64,000 nt of DNA from Aureisphaera galaxeae (GTDB lineage: Bacteria > Bacteroidota > Bacteroidia > Flavobacteriales > Flavobacteriaceae), in assembly GCF_028561275.1 (NCBI RefSeq), contig NZ_JAQQTF010000002.1, positions 776,812-840,811 of the forward strand. Reading direction: 5' to 3'. Positions within the stretch are counted from its first letter, which is position 1. Every line of letters starts with the position of its first letter. This document shows positions 52,438 through 62,415 of the stretch, one piece after another. Under the pieces are notes generated by a model. The model was not told the origin of the DNA and made no database searches. It saw only the letters and a list, made by a program, of their open reading frames with translations. Made by a program: the position numbers and the translations under genes.

Positions 52438-52472
52438 AAAAAAGTCCATCCCTGTTGAAAAGAATGGACTTT
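52438..52472 (-). terminator. Terminator of the beta-rich hypothetical gene
   Basis: AAAGTCCAT (52441-52449) pairs with ATGGACTTT (52464-52472); on the minus strand the stem is followed by TTTTTT. It also lies just after the dnaE stop and could serve both directions. Confidence 0.75.
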
Positions 52473-52493
52473 CGCTAAGCAGTCGTTTGTTCC

Positions 52494-53447
52494 TTACATA
52501 GGCGCAAATATTCCGGCTCCCATAAAAAACGGACCTATGGGATTAGGAACCCTGAATCTACCATTTACGGTATAGATATATACCGCACCAGTTCTTCTGT
52601 CTGTATAGGATGCCACATAGCGGGTTTTTCCATTAATTAAATCGACGGTTCCAACGAGATCGCGGTCCTTTAAGTCTGGAGCACCGTCGGCATCGTTCGG
52701 ATACCAATTGTTCGTGGCGCATTGAAAGGATGCTATTTTGGTAACATCTCCATCTATGAATTTTACGCTAGTGATAGGGATATCCGTAGTGGTAAAATCG
52801 AAATTCACCTTTCCTCCATTTTGAGTGAAAGAAATCGTAACAAACCGTACTTTGCTGTTGGCTTTGTCCAATTCACCGTCAATGGTCACAATTTCATATT
52901 GCGCTTTGAATACAGTGGGACCGTCATACTGAGCAGCATGGCCTTTGGCACTCTTTACTTTTTCTTTGCTAGCAGTTTTACCCATGTCATTTACGCCGGC
53001 ACGGGCACTGCTTTTGGAATTTGCATTTACAAGAACTTCTCCTTTTACCAAGATGGGTACAACCAACATAGCTGTAAATTTTAGCGTAAATACGGCTACT
53101 TTGCCTCGATCCCCACCTATGGCTTCCACGGTGACATCGATCGTGAATTCTTGTGCCCCGGTTTTGTTAAGGTCTATCGTTACTTCTTGCATGGCCGCTC
53201 CAAAGTCACTGAACTTGTCTTGCTCCACAATCTTTACCGTAAAGGGTACTTTGAATTCATTTTGTTCGTCGGTAAGTGCTTTAAGCACGGTTCTGTTGAG
53301 ATCGCTCAAGGTATCCCCATTGGCGATTCTCTTTTTGAAATTAGTATCGGTAAAAGGCCCAGGTATAATACTGAAGGTAAGATCTCTTCCTATGTTGTCC
53401 CCCTTATAGGCGATACTGTCTAACGTTATTTTTACTCGCTTTTCCAT
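52494..53447 (-). CDS. Beta-rich hypothetical protein
   Basis: A 317-aa protein without a clear signal peptide, built almost only of beta strands and rich in T, V, K and D (VKITLDSIAYKGDNIG at the start; TVDLINGKTRYVASYTDRRTGAVYIYTVNG near the end). A lysine/alanine-rich hinge (ASKEKVKSAKGHAAQ) separates two halves. I do not recognise a family; C2-like or Ig-like folds are possible. It lies 111 nt from the alpha-2-macroglobulin gene on the same strand and ends at its own terminator. Confidence 0.75.
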   Translation of the reverse strand: MEKRVKITLDSIAYKGDNIGRDLTFSIIPGPFTDTNFKKRIANGDTLSDLNRTVLKALTDEQNEFKVPFTVKIVEQDKFSDFGAAMQEVTIDLNKTGAQEFTIDVTVEAIGGDRGKVAVFTLKFTAMLVVPILVKGEVLVNANSKSSARAGVNDMGKTASKEKVKSAKGHAAQYDGPTVFKAQYEIVTIDGELDKANSKVRFVTISFTQNGGKVNFDFTTTDIPITSVKFIDGDVTKIASFQCATNNWYPNDADGAPDLKDRDLVGTVDLINGKTRYVASYTDRRTGAVYIYTVNGRFRVPNPIGPFFMGAGIFAPM

Positions 53448-53558
53448 TGTTACTTATTATGTATAGTAATGCTTACTCTGCTCGGTTTTCAGCCTCCCCG
53501 TTTTTGAGCTCATCTATACATACGAGAAAAGTTGTGCAATGGATTTTTACTTATAGAT

Positions 53559-56500
53559 TCATTCTTTAATTGTAACTCTTATTCCTTTTGAATTTGAAGA
53601 ATATTCGGGCGCATACATGCTCTGAAGAGTGCTTATTCCATTGGAGAAATTACCAATATTATTGGCGCGTAGATCATATTCGAAAACGTAACTTCCTTTC
53701 GGTAAGTCATCGAAGAAAAAGTGGGTGGCCGTATCCTTGGTACTTTGATAATAACCCAAACCGTCTTGCCATTTGTATTCAGACAAAACGTCTATGGGTT
53801 CAAACCCGGAGGCTCGCATATCCTTTAAATGAACGAACTCCATGATATCTGTGGATTCAATTTCTATTCTTAAAGTAACCAAATCCCCAATTTGAATGGG
53901 TGTTTCGGGTGTAATTGGAGTCAGCTTGGTTCCTTCATTATCGGTTTTCTTAAGGAACAATGATTTTTTAATACGCATCGGACTTTCACCAGAATCAGTA
54001 ATCTTATCCAAATCTTCAAAGTACTGCCAATAGACGCCACCATATCCTGGGATATCGCCTTTGTTTTTTATACGTACGGTTCCCATACTAGGATTGATTT
54101 CATTTTCATTCCAGTTTACTTTGAAGTAACCCGTTCCGGCTTCTTTTTTATGGGGTTCTAGTTTTTTCGTTTTTATCTTTTCGTTTCCAATTTCAATCAT
54201 AGTATTGTCAGTAACAGAAAGCCAATTGCTTCCACTCATTAATAGCGCATAAATGGCTTCTGTGGTGGCTTTGGTAGTTCCCCAGTCTTGGGTTTGTTTA
54301 TGTTTGAGAAGCCACTGTTTTAAGCTTTCAATTTTTTTGGTGTTATTGCCAATTTCAGCAAAGGCTTCAATGATCAAAGCTTGTGTTTCTATAGGTGCAC
54401 GATACCAATACCAACTATTCGTGTTGTCCTTCCAATACATTCCATTTTCTTCATTGCGGACCGATTGTTCCTCCAACGCTTCCAATATAAGCTTTGGGGT
54501 TTCCGTATCACCCGATCTATGAAGAATAAGCGCGATCATCGCTTTTTTATAGAGACTTTGTGTTAACCAAGATTCTTTGCATTTATTCAAATATAGATCC
54601 GTGATCTTTTTTGCTTTTTCGTGAAGTGCATGGGAGTCTAAGAAGAAACTACGGGCGTACAGATAATGAATCTCACCATAACCAAGATACAAATCCTCCG
54701 TTTTGGTGTCTCTGGTTCCATTTCTTTCATAATCCCGTATCCATTCTTTATCCAGATAGGAAATCGCCTTTTTGATGAGGGAATTTGTTTCATATTCAAA
54801 ATCCCCCAGCACATTCAACTTTTTTAGGTGACCGGAACTGGCTACAATATGGCGTGTAATGAAATCACTTTCCCTTCCACCAGAAAACCATGGAAATCCT
54901 CCCGAAGGTAGTTGTAACTGATCCAATTTGTAAAGCGCTCTGTCCTGCGCGTCCTTCACTTTTTCTGTATTGAAAAGTTGGGCAAGTTGGGATTTGTTTT
55001 CCTCATCGCTTTTTGAATCCATCGCCCAAGGGGACTCAGAAATAAGGATGGACTTTAAAGATTCATTTTCTTCCAGGGAAGAGGGTAAAGAGTCCTTAGC
55101 TTCCCAACTCTTGAAGACTTCTTCTATTTTGGGATTTTTAGCAACGATATCTTGGGCCAACGCATTGGCATAAAAACGTGAGAACGTTTGCTCCGCACAT
55201 TCATGGGGAAATTCCATTAAATACGGGAGCGATTTAAGGGCTGCCCATGCTGGGTTCGATGTATATTCTAGCATAAACCTATGATTCTTTTGAGAATTGG
55301 AAGAAGGTTTTTTCAATTTCTCAAAAGCAATTTCCCGTGATTTTCCAGCGGGAACCCATAGAGGTCTGGATTCCGTAACCAACATTCTATTGGCTAAAAC
55401 AGGCAGCACAGCCGTTTCCCCATCACTATGAGTTCCTGCCTTAGCTACTATTTTATATTGAATGGCTGGAATTCCTTCAGGGATTTTTAGCTTCCAAGAA
55501 ACCGAATAATTTCCCTGGGAAGGAATGGAGAAATTCTGGGTAGGCGAAAGTGGAATGATGTCTTTGCCAATAGGTTCCATGGTAAGCCCATCCATAAGTT
55601 GTAGCAAAGCAGTGCCGTTTAACGAGGCTTCAGTTAGATTACTAATCTTGGCACTTAGTGTAATGGAATCATTTTCCCGAAGGAATCTGGGCGGATTGGG
55701 TATGACATTGATATTCTTTCGTGTAACGGCCGATTTTTCCAATGAGCCTATATCTAGATTTTTGGTATGTGCCAATAGCATTAATCGCCATTTTGTCAAA
55801 GCCTCTGGGGAATCGAAGGTGAAGGATAGTTCCCCGTTTTTATTTGTTCGTAATTGTGGAAAGAAAAAAGCGGTTTCCTTGAGGTCATTTCTGGGTTCCA
55901 CTTGGGTCAGTGCTTCTAAGCCTTGCTTGGTGGTGATGATAATCACTCCATTTGATCCGGATTGTCCATAAATTGCTTCTGCACTGGCTCCTTCCAGAAC
56001 AGAGATGTCTTCTATATCTTGAGGCAATAAAGTAAAAGCTTTATCCTTAGAGTTTATGGGAACACCATCTATGATAATTAGGGAGCTTCTTTCAGCGTTA
56101 TAAGAAGCGGTGCCGCGTATCCTTATTTGTCCGCCATTTGCCCCCGGAATACTGGTAATGTTCACCCCAGCAGCTTTTCCAGATATTAGCCTTTCAATTT
56201 CTCCATTCAAATATTTAACGGTTTTGTATGATAGCGAATAGGCCAAAGCTTTTTTGCTTTTCATGCCAGCCGTCGCCATGATAACAACTTCACTTAAGGA
56301 CTGGGCATCGGCCCTCAAGGCCATATTATACGTGCCAGATTTACCAAGGGTTAATTCTGTATCTATATATCCGAGGTAGCTGAACAGTAATTTTGATCCT
56401 TCGGGGGCATTAATGGAGTAAAAACCATCCAAATCGGTTTGTGTTCCTATACTCGTTCCTTTAATTATTATGTTTACAAAAGGTAAGGGTAGGCCGCCTT

Positions 56501-59500
56501 CATCAATTACAATTCCACTTATGTTCCCCTTGGCTTGCTTTTTTACTTTTTCTCCCAGTCTGGATAAATAGGTTTTGTTTGCGTGATCTCCTGAACCGAA
56601 ATTTAATCCATACCACTCCAGGCTATGGTAATTTTTAAAATAGGCTATCGGATTTCTAACTTTAGGAAAAACAAATCCCTTGAATTTCGTTGTGCTAAAT
56701 AAATCAAACCTTCCCACATTAGGGGCACCATAGCCATAGTATTCATCAAAATATAGATCGGTATTCCAAGAATGCGATTTAAACTGATCCAGAGACGTAT
56801 CATACATAGAGGCAAGCACCTCTGCATTGGCTGCTTTTCCATTCGGATCTGTAATCTTAAAACTCCAGGTTTCTTTTTGATCGGGGGTAAGCTTGTTTCT
56901 GAAGCTCAGTGTTTCAATAGTTAGGCTTTCATTGTCTTTTGGGAATTCGACAGAAAATTCCCTTTCATAGAAGCTATTGAACTTAATGTAGTACAGATTA
57001 AAATCCAATCTGTCCTCGTATTTCCAGCTTACAGGTATTTTTATGGCCGTTTTTCCTTTTGAAATAGGGAAGGTTTCTTTGAATACTGGTTTGTCTTTAT
57101 GATAGGCCGCTAGGTTTACATTGAGACTTTCGCAAGCTGTTCTAAGTTGTATCTCGACATAACCATCTTTTTTATGATCGGAATTGATGATTTCATATGA
57201 AAATATCTGATGGTCCGAAACGGTATCTTGTTTGGGATCATAAACACTAAATATTTTTGTAATGGAAACGGTGTCTTTTAATTTATCTATAGCCTTCACT
57301 TCAAGTTCGTACGTCCCGGCTTGCCATTCGGAAATTTTTTCAAGAGCAATGGAAGTAGATGCTTCTATTTTTCTTTCATCGGAAAATTGAACAAACTCCT
57401 TTTTCCAATTTTTTTTCAGATCCCTAGCGTCGTAGGGCTCGTTTGGAAATAGGGCAATAAACTTGTCCTTTGGCAGGTAAGGCAGTTCTACCGGGTCCCA
57501 TGGTTTTTTCCGTAAGACCCTTTGCTGTCCTAAAAGTTTGTGAATGGTAATTTGGGCATTAGCCGTAATGGGTTGACCATTCAAGTTGGTGGTCTTTACT
57601 TCAAATTCTTGAGGTTGGTTCAAATCCATTTTTGTAGCAATGGATACATTTACTTTTAGGTTGTGAAATCCAACCTTTACTACCTTCGAAGCGCTTCGGG
57701 TTTCACCATTAGAATCGATAACATCAGCGTTCACGTCATATAGAAAAATAGGTCTATTCTTTGGGACGGAAAGGGAATCGGGTCGTGTGGCAAATTTAAT
57801 TTCGAATGTGCCTTTGTCATTCGTTGTGGTTTCTCCGGTATCGACGACTTTTTCAGAACCTCCATATCTCCAATCGGATTGTTTTCTCGTTATGGAGAAT
57901 CGAACTTTTGCGTCAGATATGGAAGCTCCCAGAAGGGCCTTTGCCGTTCCTGTTACCCTAATACTATCCCCAATTCTATAGCTCTCGGTTACATCGTCAA
58001 AGTTCACTTCAAACCTAGGGCGTTTGTATTCTTCTACGGAGAATTCGACCTCTGCATATTCAAGATCGTCAATATCTTCGTAATATGGATCATCGTCTTC
58101 ATCGTCGGTGCCGTAGTCCTCGTCCATTTCTATGGTGAACTCTCCCGTAAGTGCATCCTTGGGAATTTTGAATTCTCCAGTAACGGACCCAAACTCGTTG
58201 GTCTTTAAACGGTATTCTTTAATCTCATCGTCATTGGCATCGTAAACGAAAATGGAGACGTACGTATTAGCAACGGGTTTAGTTACTTTATTTTTCCGAT
58301 CGACCAAAAGTCCTTTAAAGTAAACAGTTTGTCCTGGGCGATAAATACTCCTATCCAAATAAATGAACATTTGTGCAATATGGTCATCATCATCGTCGTC
58401 ATAGTCATATTTCTGGCCCAAATACACATTCTTGGTGGATAGCGTGTCTTCGCGATATGACGCTTTTAATTCAAGATGATGGTACCTTTCATCACCTTTT
58501 TTTATCGCAAATTCTCCCTTACGGTCTGTCTGTCCATTTTTTTTGAATCCTTTGTTTCCCAAAACGGAAATCTTTACTCCTTCTATAGGGGTGCCGTTTT
58601 CCCTGTCCATAACCTTGATTGTGGTAGATTTGTCATTTTCCATTCGGATGAAGGAAAGTTGGGTGGCTGTAACTATACCATAACTGTAGATGTCTTCGAT
58701 GAAGTCTGGCTTTTCCTTATTGGATGCTGCGATGAGATAAGTGCCTACATCAAGGGGATCAATATCTATTTCGGTGGAGTATTTATAATAATTTTTTTTT
58801 GGTTGTAGTATATATAATCTCGATTTATGGGGGCTTTGATTCTGGACCATTTGAAAGACCGTACTGTCTCTTTTAAAGGAAGGTAAATCAACAAACTTAT
58901 TTAGGTCGATCTTGTAAATAGCCACGAAAAGACTATCGACTCCCTTAAAGTTGGCTTTCGCAAGAAATGGCTTCCCCGGAAGAACGTATTGCTCGGCTTC
59001 AATGGATAGCTCCTTTTCTTCCACCTTCTTTTTTAAAATGGAGCAGAGTGTTCCACCATCAGAGTTGGGAAATCTTTTAATCGCGGCATTGCAAATCTCC
59101 AAAGCGCGAATTTTGTTTTTGCTTAAAGTTTGATCCTCCTTTGCATCCCTTTTTTTACTCGCATCTATGAGAAAGTCCGCCATTTCATAATCCACGGAAG
59201 ACGAGGATTCATGATTTCTATACGTTTTTGATAAGTTGATCAAAGCATCGAAGTAAAGCTCATTACGATTATCAACAACCCCTTTTTGTTTGGCGAACTT
59301 CAATCGCCCCAAAACTGCATCTATATATGCGGTCGTATCCTTGTCATTATGAAAAAGTTCCAACTCTTGATACAGCTTCAATGCATTTCTATAGGAGTAT
59401 ATACTGTCTTTGGTGTAAAAAGCTTCTTTTACGAATTCTTGGGTAGGTTTATAAATGATCGGGTCGTTCAGCACAAAATTTCCTTCACTAGCCCTTACGT

Positions 59501-60116
59501 ACCACCTGTTGGTTCTATAATAATTTATCGCTCTATGGACTAGGAAATCAAAAAGGGTAGGGCGAAATTTATTAGAAGTATTACTATGGGATAGGATGGC
59601 TTCAAAGTCGGTTATGGGTATCTCTTGCAGGGCTTTCGGATTCTCCAAGGACAATCTGTAGTGTCGCGCTATTTGAGAATGAAATGTATAAATGTCCCAC
59701 TTTTCAAACTCACTTGAATCTTCTGGGAAATCCACTTGAGTACGCTGCCTGATCCTATATCTATCTTTGCTCAAGTATTGTTCTAAAAACCCTGCGTAGA
59801 CGGACTCAAGAATTGCATTTGTTGGGAATTCGGATTCACTAATGGCAGATTCCAATTCGGCAACAATTTTACGCTGGGCATCTTCATCTAGAAGAAGTGT
59901 AAACTTGGATTTATAGATGAAGGCCTTAATATATTGACCTCTTACCTCGTTGCGCTTAGCCCTTTTTAGGATTTTATCTACGACTGCATCGGCACTTTTT
60001 ATTTTGCCTTCCAGTTCAAATAACTCCACCTGGCTCCAAAGTTTATCGTATTTGGATTGTGCATTGGCAATTGTAACGGACAAAAGGAAAATGCAGAGCA
60101 GGATGCTATTTTTCAT
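53559..60116 (-). CDS. Alpha-2-macroglobulin-family protein with embedded TonB plug domain
   Basis: A 2185-aa secreted protein (signal peptide ending ANA-Q, residues 1-19). Macroglobulin domains fill residues to about 1180, including the MG2-type motif FIYLDRSIYRPGQTVYFKG near 585 and acidic runs DYDDDDDDH and DEDDDPYYEDIDD. A carboxypeptidase-regulatory-like domain (about 1195-1275, GIVIDEGGLPLPFVNI) and a TonB plug domain (about 1300-1400, GGQIRIRGTASYNAE, SLIIIDGVPI) are inserted. The macroglobulin core resumes with the A2M domain, the thioester motif HECAEQTF near 1640, and the thioester-linked helical domain. Bacterial A2Ms trap proteases; this one would face the envelope or outside. The insertion is the odd point. 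Confidence 0.92.
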   Translation of the reverse strand: MKNSILLCIFLLSVTIANAQSKYDKLWSQVELFELEGKIKSADAVVDKILKRAKRNEVRGQYIKAFIYKSKFTLLLDEDAQRKIVAELESAISESEFPTNAILESVYAGFLEQYLSKDRYRIRQRTQVDFPEDSSEFEKWDIYTFHSQIARHYRLSLENPKALQEIPITDFEAILSHSNTSNKFRPTLFDFLVHRAINYYRTNRWYVRASEGNFVLNDPIIYKPTQEFVKEAFYTKDSIYSYRNALKLYQELELFHNDKDTTAYIDAVLGRLKFAKQKGVVDNRNELYFDALINLSKTYRNHESSSSVDYEMADFLIDASKKRDAKEDQTLSKNKIRALEICNAAIKRFPNSDGGTLCSILKKKVEEKELSIEAEQYVLPGKPFLAKANFKGVDSLFVAIYKIDLNKFVDLPSFKRDSTVFQMVQNQSPHKSRLYILQPKKNYYKYSTEIDIDPLDVGTYLIAASNKEKPDFIEDIYSYGIVTATQLSFIRMENDKSTTIKVMDRENGTPIEGVKISVLGNKGFKKNGQTDRKGEFAIKKGDERYHHLELKASYREDTLSTKNVYLGQKYDYDDDDDDHIAQMFIYLDRSIYRPGQTVYFKGLLVDRKNKVTKPVANTYVSIFVYDANDDEIKEYRLKTNEFGSVTGEFKIPKDALTGEFTIEMDEDYGTDDEDDDPYYEDIDDLEYAEVEFSVEEYKRPRFEVNFDDVTESYRIGDSIRVTGTAKALLGASISDAKVRFSITRKQSDWRYGGSEKVVDTGETTTNDKGTFEIKFATRPDSLSVPKNRPIFLYDVNADVIDSNGETRSASKVVKVGFHNLKVNVSIATKMDLNQPQEFEVKTTNLNGQPITANAQITIHKLLGQQRVLRKKPWDPVELPYLPKDKFIALFPNEPYDARDLKKNWKKEFVQFSDERKIEASTSIALEKISEWQAGTYELEVKAIDKLKDTVSITKIFSVYDPKQDTVSDHQIFSYEIINSDHKKDGYVEIQLRTACESLNVNLAAYHKDKPVFKETFPISKGKTAIKIPVSWKYEDRLDFNLYYIKFNSFYEREFSVEFPKDNESLTIETLSFRNKLTPDQKETWSFKITDPNGKAANAEVLASMYDTSLDQFKSHSWNTDLYFDEYYGYGAPNVGRFDLFSTTKFKGFVFPKVRNPIAYFKNYHSLEWYGLNFGSGDHANKTYLSRLGEKVKKQAKGNISGIVIDEGGLPLPFVNIIIKGTSIGTQTDLDGFYSINAPEGSKLLFSYLGYIDTELTLGKSGTYNMALRADAQSLSEVVIMATAGMKSKKALAYSLSYKTVKYLNGEIERLISGKAAGVNITSIPGANGGQIRIRGTASYNAERSSLIIIDGVPINSKDKAFTLLPQDIEDISVLEGASAEAIYGQSGSNGVIIITTKQGLEALTQVEPRNDLKETAFFFPQLRTNKNGELSFTFDSPEALTKWRLMLLAHTKNLDIGSLEKSAVTRKNINVIPNPPRFLRENDSITLSAKISNLTEASLNGTALLQLMDGLTMEPIGKDIIPLSPTQNFSIPSQGNYSVSWKLKIPEGIPAIQYKIVAKAGTHSDGETAVLPVLANRMLVTESRPLWVPAGKSREIAFEKLKKPSSNSQKNHRFMLEYTSNPAWAALKSLPYLMEFPHECAEQTFSRFYANALAQDIVAKNPKIEEVFKSWEAKDSLPSSLEENESLKSILISESPWAMDSKSDEENKSQLAQLFNTEKVKDAQDRALYKLDQLQLPSGGFPWFSGGRESDFITRHIVASSGHLKKLNVLGDFEYETNSLIKKAISYLDKEWIRDYERNGTRDTKTEDLYLGYGEIHYLYARSFFLDSHALHEKAKKITDLYLNKCKESWLTQSLYKKAMIALILHRSGDTETPKLILEALEEQSVRNEENGMYWKDNTNSWYWYRAPIETQALIIEAFAEIGNNTKKIESLKQWLLKHKQTQDWGTTKATTEAIYALLMSGSNWLSVTDNTMIEIGNEKIKTKKLEPHKKEAGTGYFKVNWNENEINPSMGTVRIKNKGDIPGYGGVYWQYFEDLDKITDSGESPMRIKKSLFLKKTDNEGTKLTPITPETPIQIGDLVTLRIEIESTDIMEFVHLKDMRASGFEPIDVLSEYKWQDGLGYYQSTKDTATHFFFDDLPKGSYVFEYDLRANNIGNFSNGISTLQSMYAPEYSSNSKGIRVTIKE

Positions 60117-60229
60117 GATGGTTAACTTTAGTTGGAACCAAGTTCAGTAATTATAAGTTAAGGGAAAATTAAGATTGAGTAAACCCCAGGTTTCGTTAAG
60201 TTAACGCTACATTTCGGCAATTAAGTACA

Positions 60230-61030
60230 TCACCAACTACCAGAAGCGCCACCGCCTCCAAAGCCACCGCCGCCAAAACCACCACCAAAGCCGCCTCCGG
60301 AGCTCCATCCGCCACCCGAAGAACTGCTGCTGCCACCGCCCCAATCGGAACGCCCCATATTGCTTAGTATGATCACGTCTAACAAACTGCCGCCACCACC
60401 ATTACCGCCGCCACGACCATTTTTCTTATAGGTCAAGGCAATGAAAAGAATAAAAAAGATGAGCATTACAAGGAACTGTCTAAGCACCTTGTTGTCTCCA
60501 AACTCACGATCTTCGGTGTATTCGCCATTCAAATAGGCAAACATGGCGTCGGTTGCCTTGTCAAGACCTTCGTAGAAGTTGCCATTTTTGAAATTGGGCA
60601 CCATGATCCTATTAATGATCCTTTCGGCATCACGGTCGCTAATGAGGTACTCTATGCCGTAGCCAGTATTGATATCGACCGTGCGGTCATCTTTGGCTAG
60701 TAAGATGAAAATCCCATTGTCCTCATCGGCTTGGCCAATGCCCCAGGCATGCCCCCATCGAGCACCCAATAGGGATATGTCTTCTCCTTTGGTGGTACTT
60801 ATAATGTATACTACAATTTGGGTAGAAGTGCTATCTGCGTAATTCTCTAGTTTATTTTGAAGTGCTGTTTGCTGTCCCTTACTTAGTAAATCGATTTTAT
60901 CGTAAACCGCTTTCTGTTCGCTCTTCTTTGGTTTCTCGGGAATGTCGTATTGGGCAAGGAGTACACCCGAAAAGAAAACCGTTAGAAACAGGCAAAAAAC
61001 CAAGCGATATGTATAGATACCCTTGTTCAT
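60230..61030 (-). CDS. TPM-domain protein with Gly-rich tail (YgcG-like)
   Basis: A 266-aa protein: signal peptide (YRLVFCLFLTVFFSGVLLA), TPM domain (about 40-175, LSKGQQTALQNKLENYADST, WGIGQADEDNGIFILLAKDDR), one membrane helix (VMLIFFILFIALTY) and a C-terminal Gly/Ser-rich tail. YgcG-like proteins sit in the envelope with LemA-type partners. It is directly followed by a second TPM gene and then LemA, so these form one operon. Confidence 0.9.
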   Translation of the reverse strand: MNKGIYTYRLVFCLFLTVFFSGVLLAQYDIPEKPKKSEQKAVYDKIDLLSKGQQTALQNKLENYADSTSTQIVVYIISTTKGEDISLLGARWGHAWGIGQADEDNGIFILLAKDDRTVDINTGYGIEYLISDRDAERIINRIMVPNFKNGNFYEGLDKATDAMFAYLNGEYTEDREFGDNKVLRQFLVMLIFFILFIALTYKKNGRGGGNGGGGSLLDVIILSNMGRSDWGGGSSSSSGGGWSSGGGFGGGFGGGGFGGGGASGSW

Positions 61031-61468
61031 TTAGCGGGTAGAGATTTCATTGGGCAATTCGTCTTGGTCATCTAGGGTATACGGGAAGTGTTGTTTCAAT
61101 TGCTTTCCGGCTTCCAAAATGCCTTCCACTAGTCCTTGTTTTATATGGCCTTGCGAGAACTGTGCAAGGATGCGATCCTTGGTGCTTTCCCAGAAGTTGC
61201 CCTCTACCACCTCATTAATGCCCTTATCACCCATGATAACCAGCTTTCGGTCTTCCACGGCAATGTAAATGAGCACCCCATTGGCATTCTTGGTATTGTC
61301 CATATGTAGAAAATGAAAGACTTCTTGCGCCCTATCGAAAACATTACCCTCGGCATGTGCTTCTAAATGCACACGAATTTCCCCGGAAGTCTTCAGTTCG
61401 GCCTGTCGTATGGCTCCAATTACTTCCGATTCTTCTTGCGGGCTTAAGAATGCTTCTACCTTAGACAT
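61031..61468 (-). CDS. TPM-domain protein
   Basis: A 145-aa soluble TPM-domain protein (AFLSPQEESEVIGAI, GEIRVHLEAHAEG, NGVLIYIAVEDRKLVIMGDKG). The next gene starts on the base after its stop, and it is 14 nt from LemA. No signal peptide. TPM proteins are linked to photosystem repair in plants and to membrane stress in bacteria. Confidence 0.88.
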   Translation of the reverse strand: MSKVEAFLSPQEESEVIGAIRQAELKTSGEIRVHLEAHAEGNVFDRAQEVFHFLHMDNTKNANGVLIYIAVEDRKLVIMGDKGINEVVEGNFWESTKDRILAQFSQGHIKQGLVEGILEAGKQLKQHFPYTLDDQDELPNEISTR

Positions 61469-61482
61469 GATGATTAAAAGGT

Positions 61483-62073
61483 CTAATTCCCAAAGTCGAA
61501 ATCAACCTCAGGGGCTTGGTCAGCGCCCTCTTCAGCTTCGAAGTAGGGTTTTTTATTGAAACCAAATGCTTTGCCAATAATCACAGAAGGAAAACTTCTT
61601 GTTTTCTCATTATAGGGGTTTAAGGTTTCATTAAAGCGATTCCGCTCTGTATTGATTCTATTTTCTGTGCGCTCCAGCTCGTTGATCAATTCCTTGAAGT
61701 TTTCATTGGCCTTTAAATCAGGGTATCGTTCAAAAACGGCCAATAGCCGCGCTAGGGCAGAGGAAAGTCCGTTTTGCACTTCCTGAAACTGTGCCAATTG
61801 CTCTGGTGTTATATTACTGGGATCGATCGTTACGGAGGTCGCCTTGCTTCGGGCTTCAGTTACCTTAATGAGGGTTTCCTGTTCAAACTCGGCATATCCC
61901 TTGGCGGTATTTACGATATTAGGAATAAGATCGGCCCTGCGCTGATAGGAACTTTCTACATTTCCCCATTGGGCTCCAACATCTTCATCAAGGCTAACAA
62001 AACTGTTATACGTAGGTATACCCCATAACAATAGAATCGCAGCGATTGCGATAATTGGTATCCACTTTTTCAT
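61483..62073 (-). CDS. lemA: LemA family protein
   Basis: A 196-aa protein with one N-terminal membrane helix (WIPIIAIAAILLLWGIP) and the conserved LemA helical core: YNSFVSLDEDVGAQWGNVES, QRRADLIPNIVNTAKG, LARLLAVFERYPDLKANENF, RNRFNETLNPYNE. Role unknown; frequently next to TPM proteins, as here. Confidence 0.95.
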   Translation of the reverse strand: MKKWIPIIAIAAILLLWGIPTYNSFVSLDEDVGAQWGNVESSYQRRADLIPNIVNTAKGYAEFEQETLIKVTEARSKATSVTIDPSNITPEQLAQFQEVQNGLSSALARLLAVFERYPDLKANENFKELINELERTENRINTERNRFNETLNPYNEKTRSFPSVIIGKAFGFNKKPYFEAEEGADQAPEVDFDFGN

Positions 62074-62085
62074 AATTGGAAAGAT

Positions 62086-62415
62086 TTAAAGTTGGTCTTT
62101 AATTTTCAGTAATTCAGCTTTTACTGTTTCCAATTTACGAATAATCTCAAATTTGTCGAGGGTACGTTTTTTGTTTTCTTTTAAATGCGTTTTTGCACCG
62201 TCCAACGTAAAGCCGCGTTCCTTCACCAAGTGATAGATAAGCTCTAAATTCTTTACGTCCTCTTGGGAGAACTTCCGATTTCCCTTGGCGTTCTTTTTTG
62301 GCTGGAGTACATCGAACTCCTTTTCCCAAAAACGGATAAGAGAGGTATTCACCTCAAAAGCATTGGCGACCTCACCAATACTGTAATAACGTTTTTCGGG
62401 CAGTTCTACGTGCAT
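62086..62415 (-). CDS. MerR-family transcriptional regulator
   Basis: A 109-aa regulator with the MerR winged helix near the N-terminus (YYSIGEVANAFEVNTSLIRFWEKEF) followed by a coiled coil. No C-terminal ligand domain. Its start overlaps the stop of the M23 gene by 1 nt (TAATG), so they share a message. Target unknown. Confidence 0.92.
   Translation of the reverse strand: MHVELPEKRYYSIGEVANAFEVNTSLIRFWEKEFDVLQPKKNAKGNRKFSQEDVKNLELIYHLVKERGFTLDGAKTHLKENKKRTLDKFEIIRKLETVKAELLKIKDQL

Noticed and set aside
60194-60206. Palindrome CGTTAAGTTAACG
   Set aside because: Isolated and short, with no second copy or promoter element near it.
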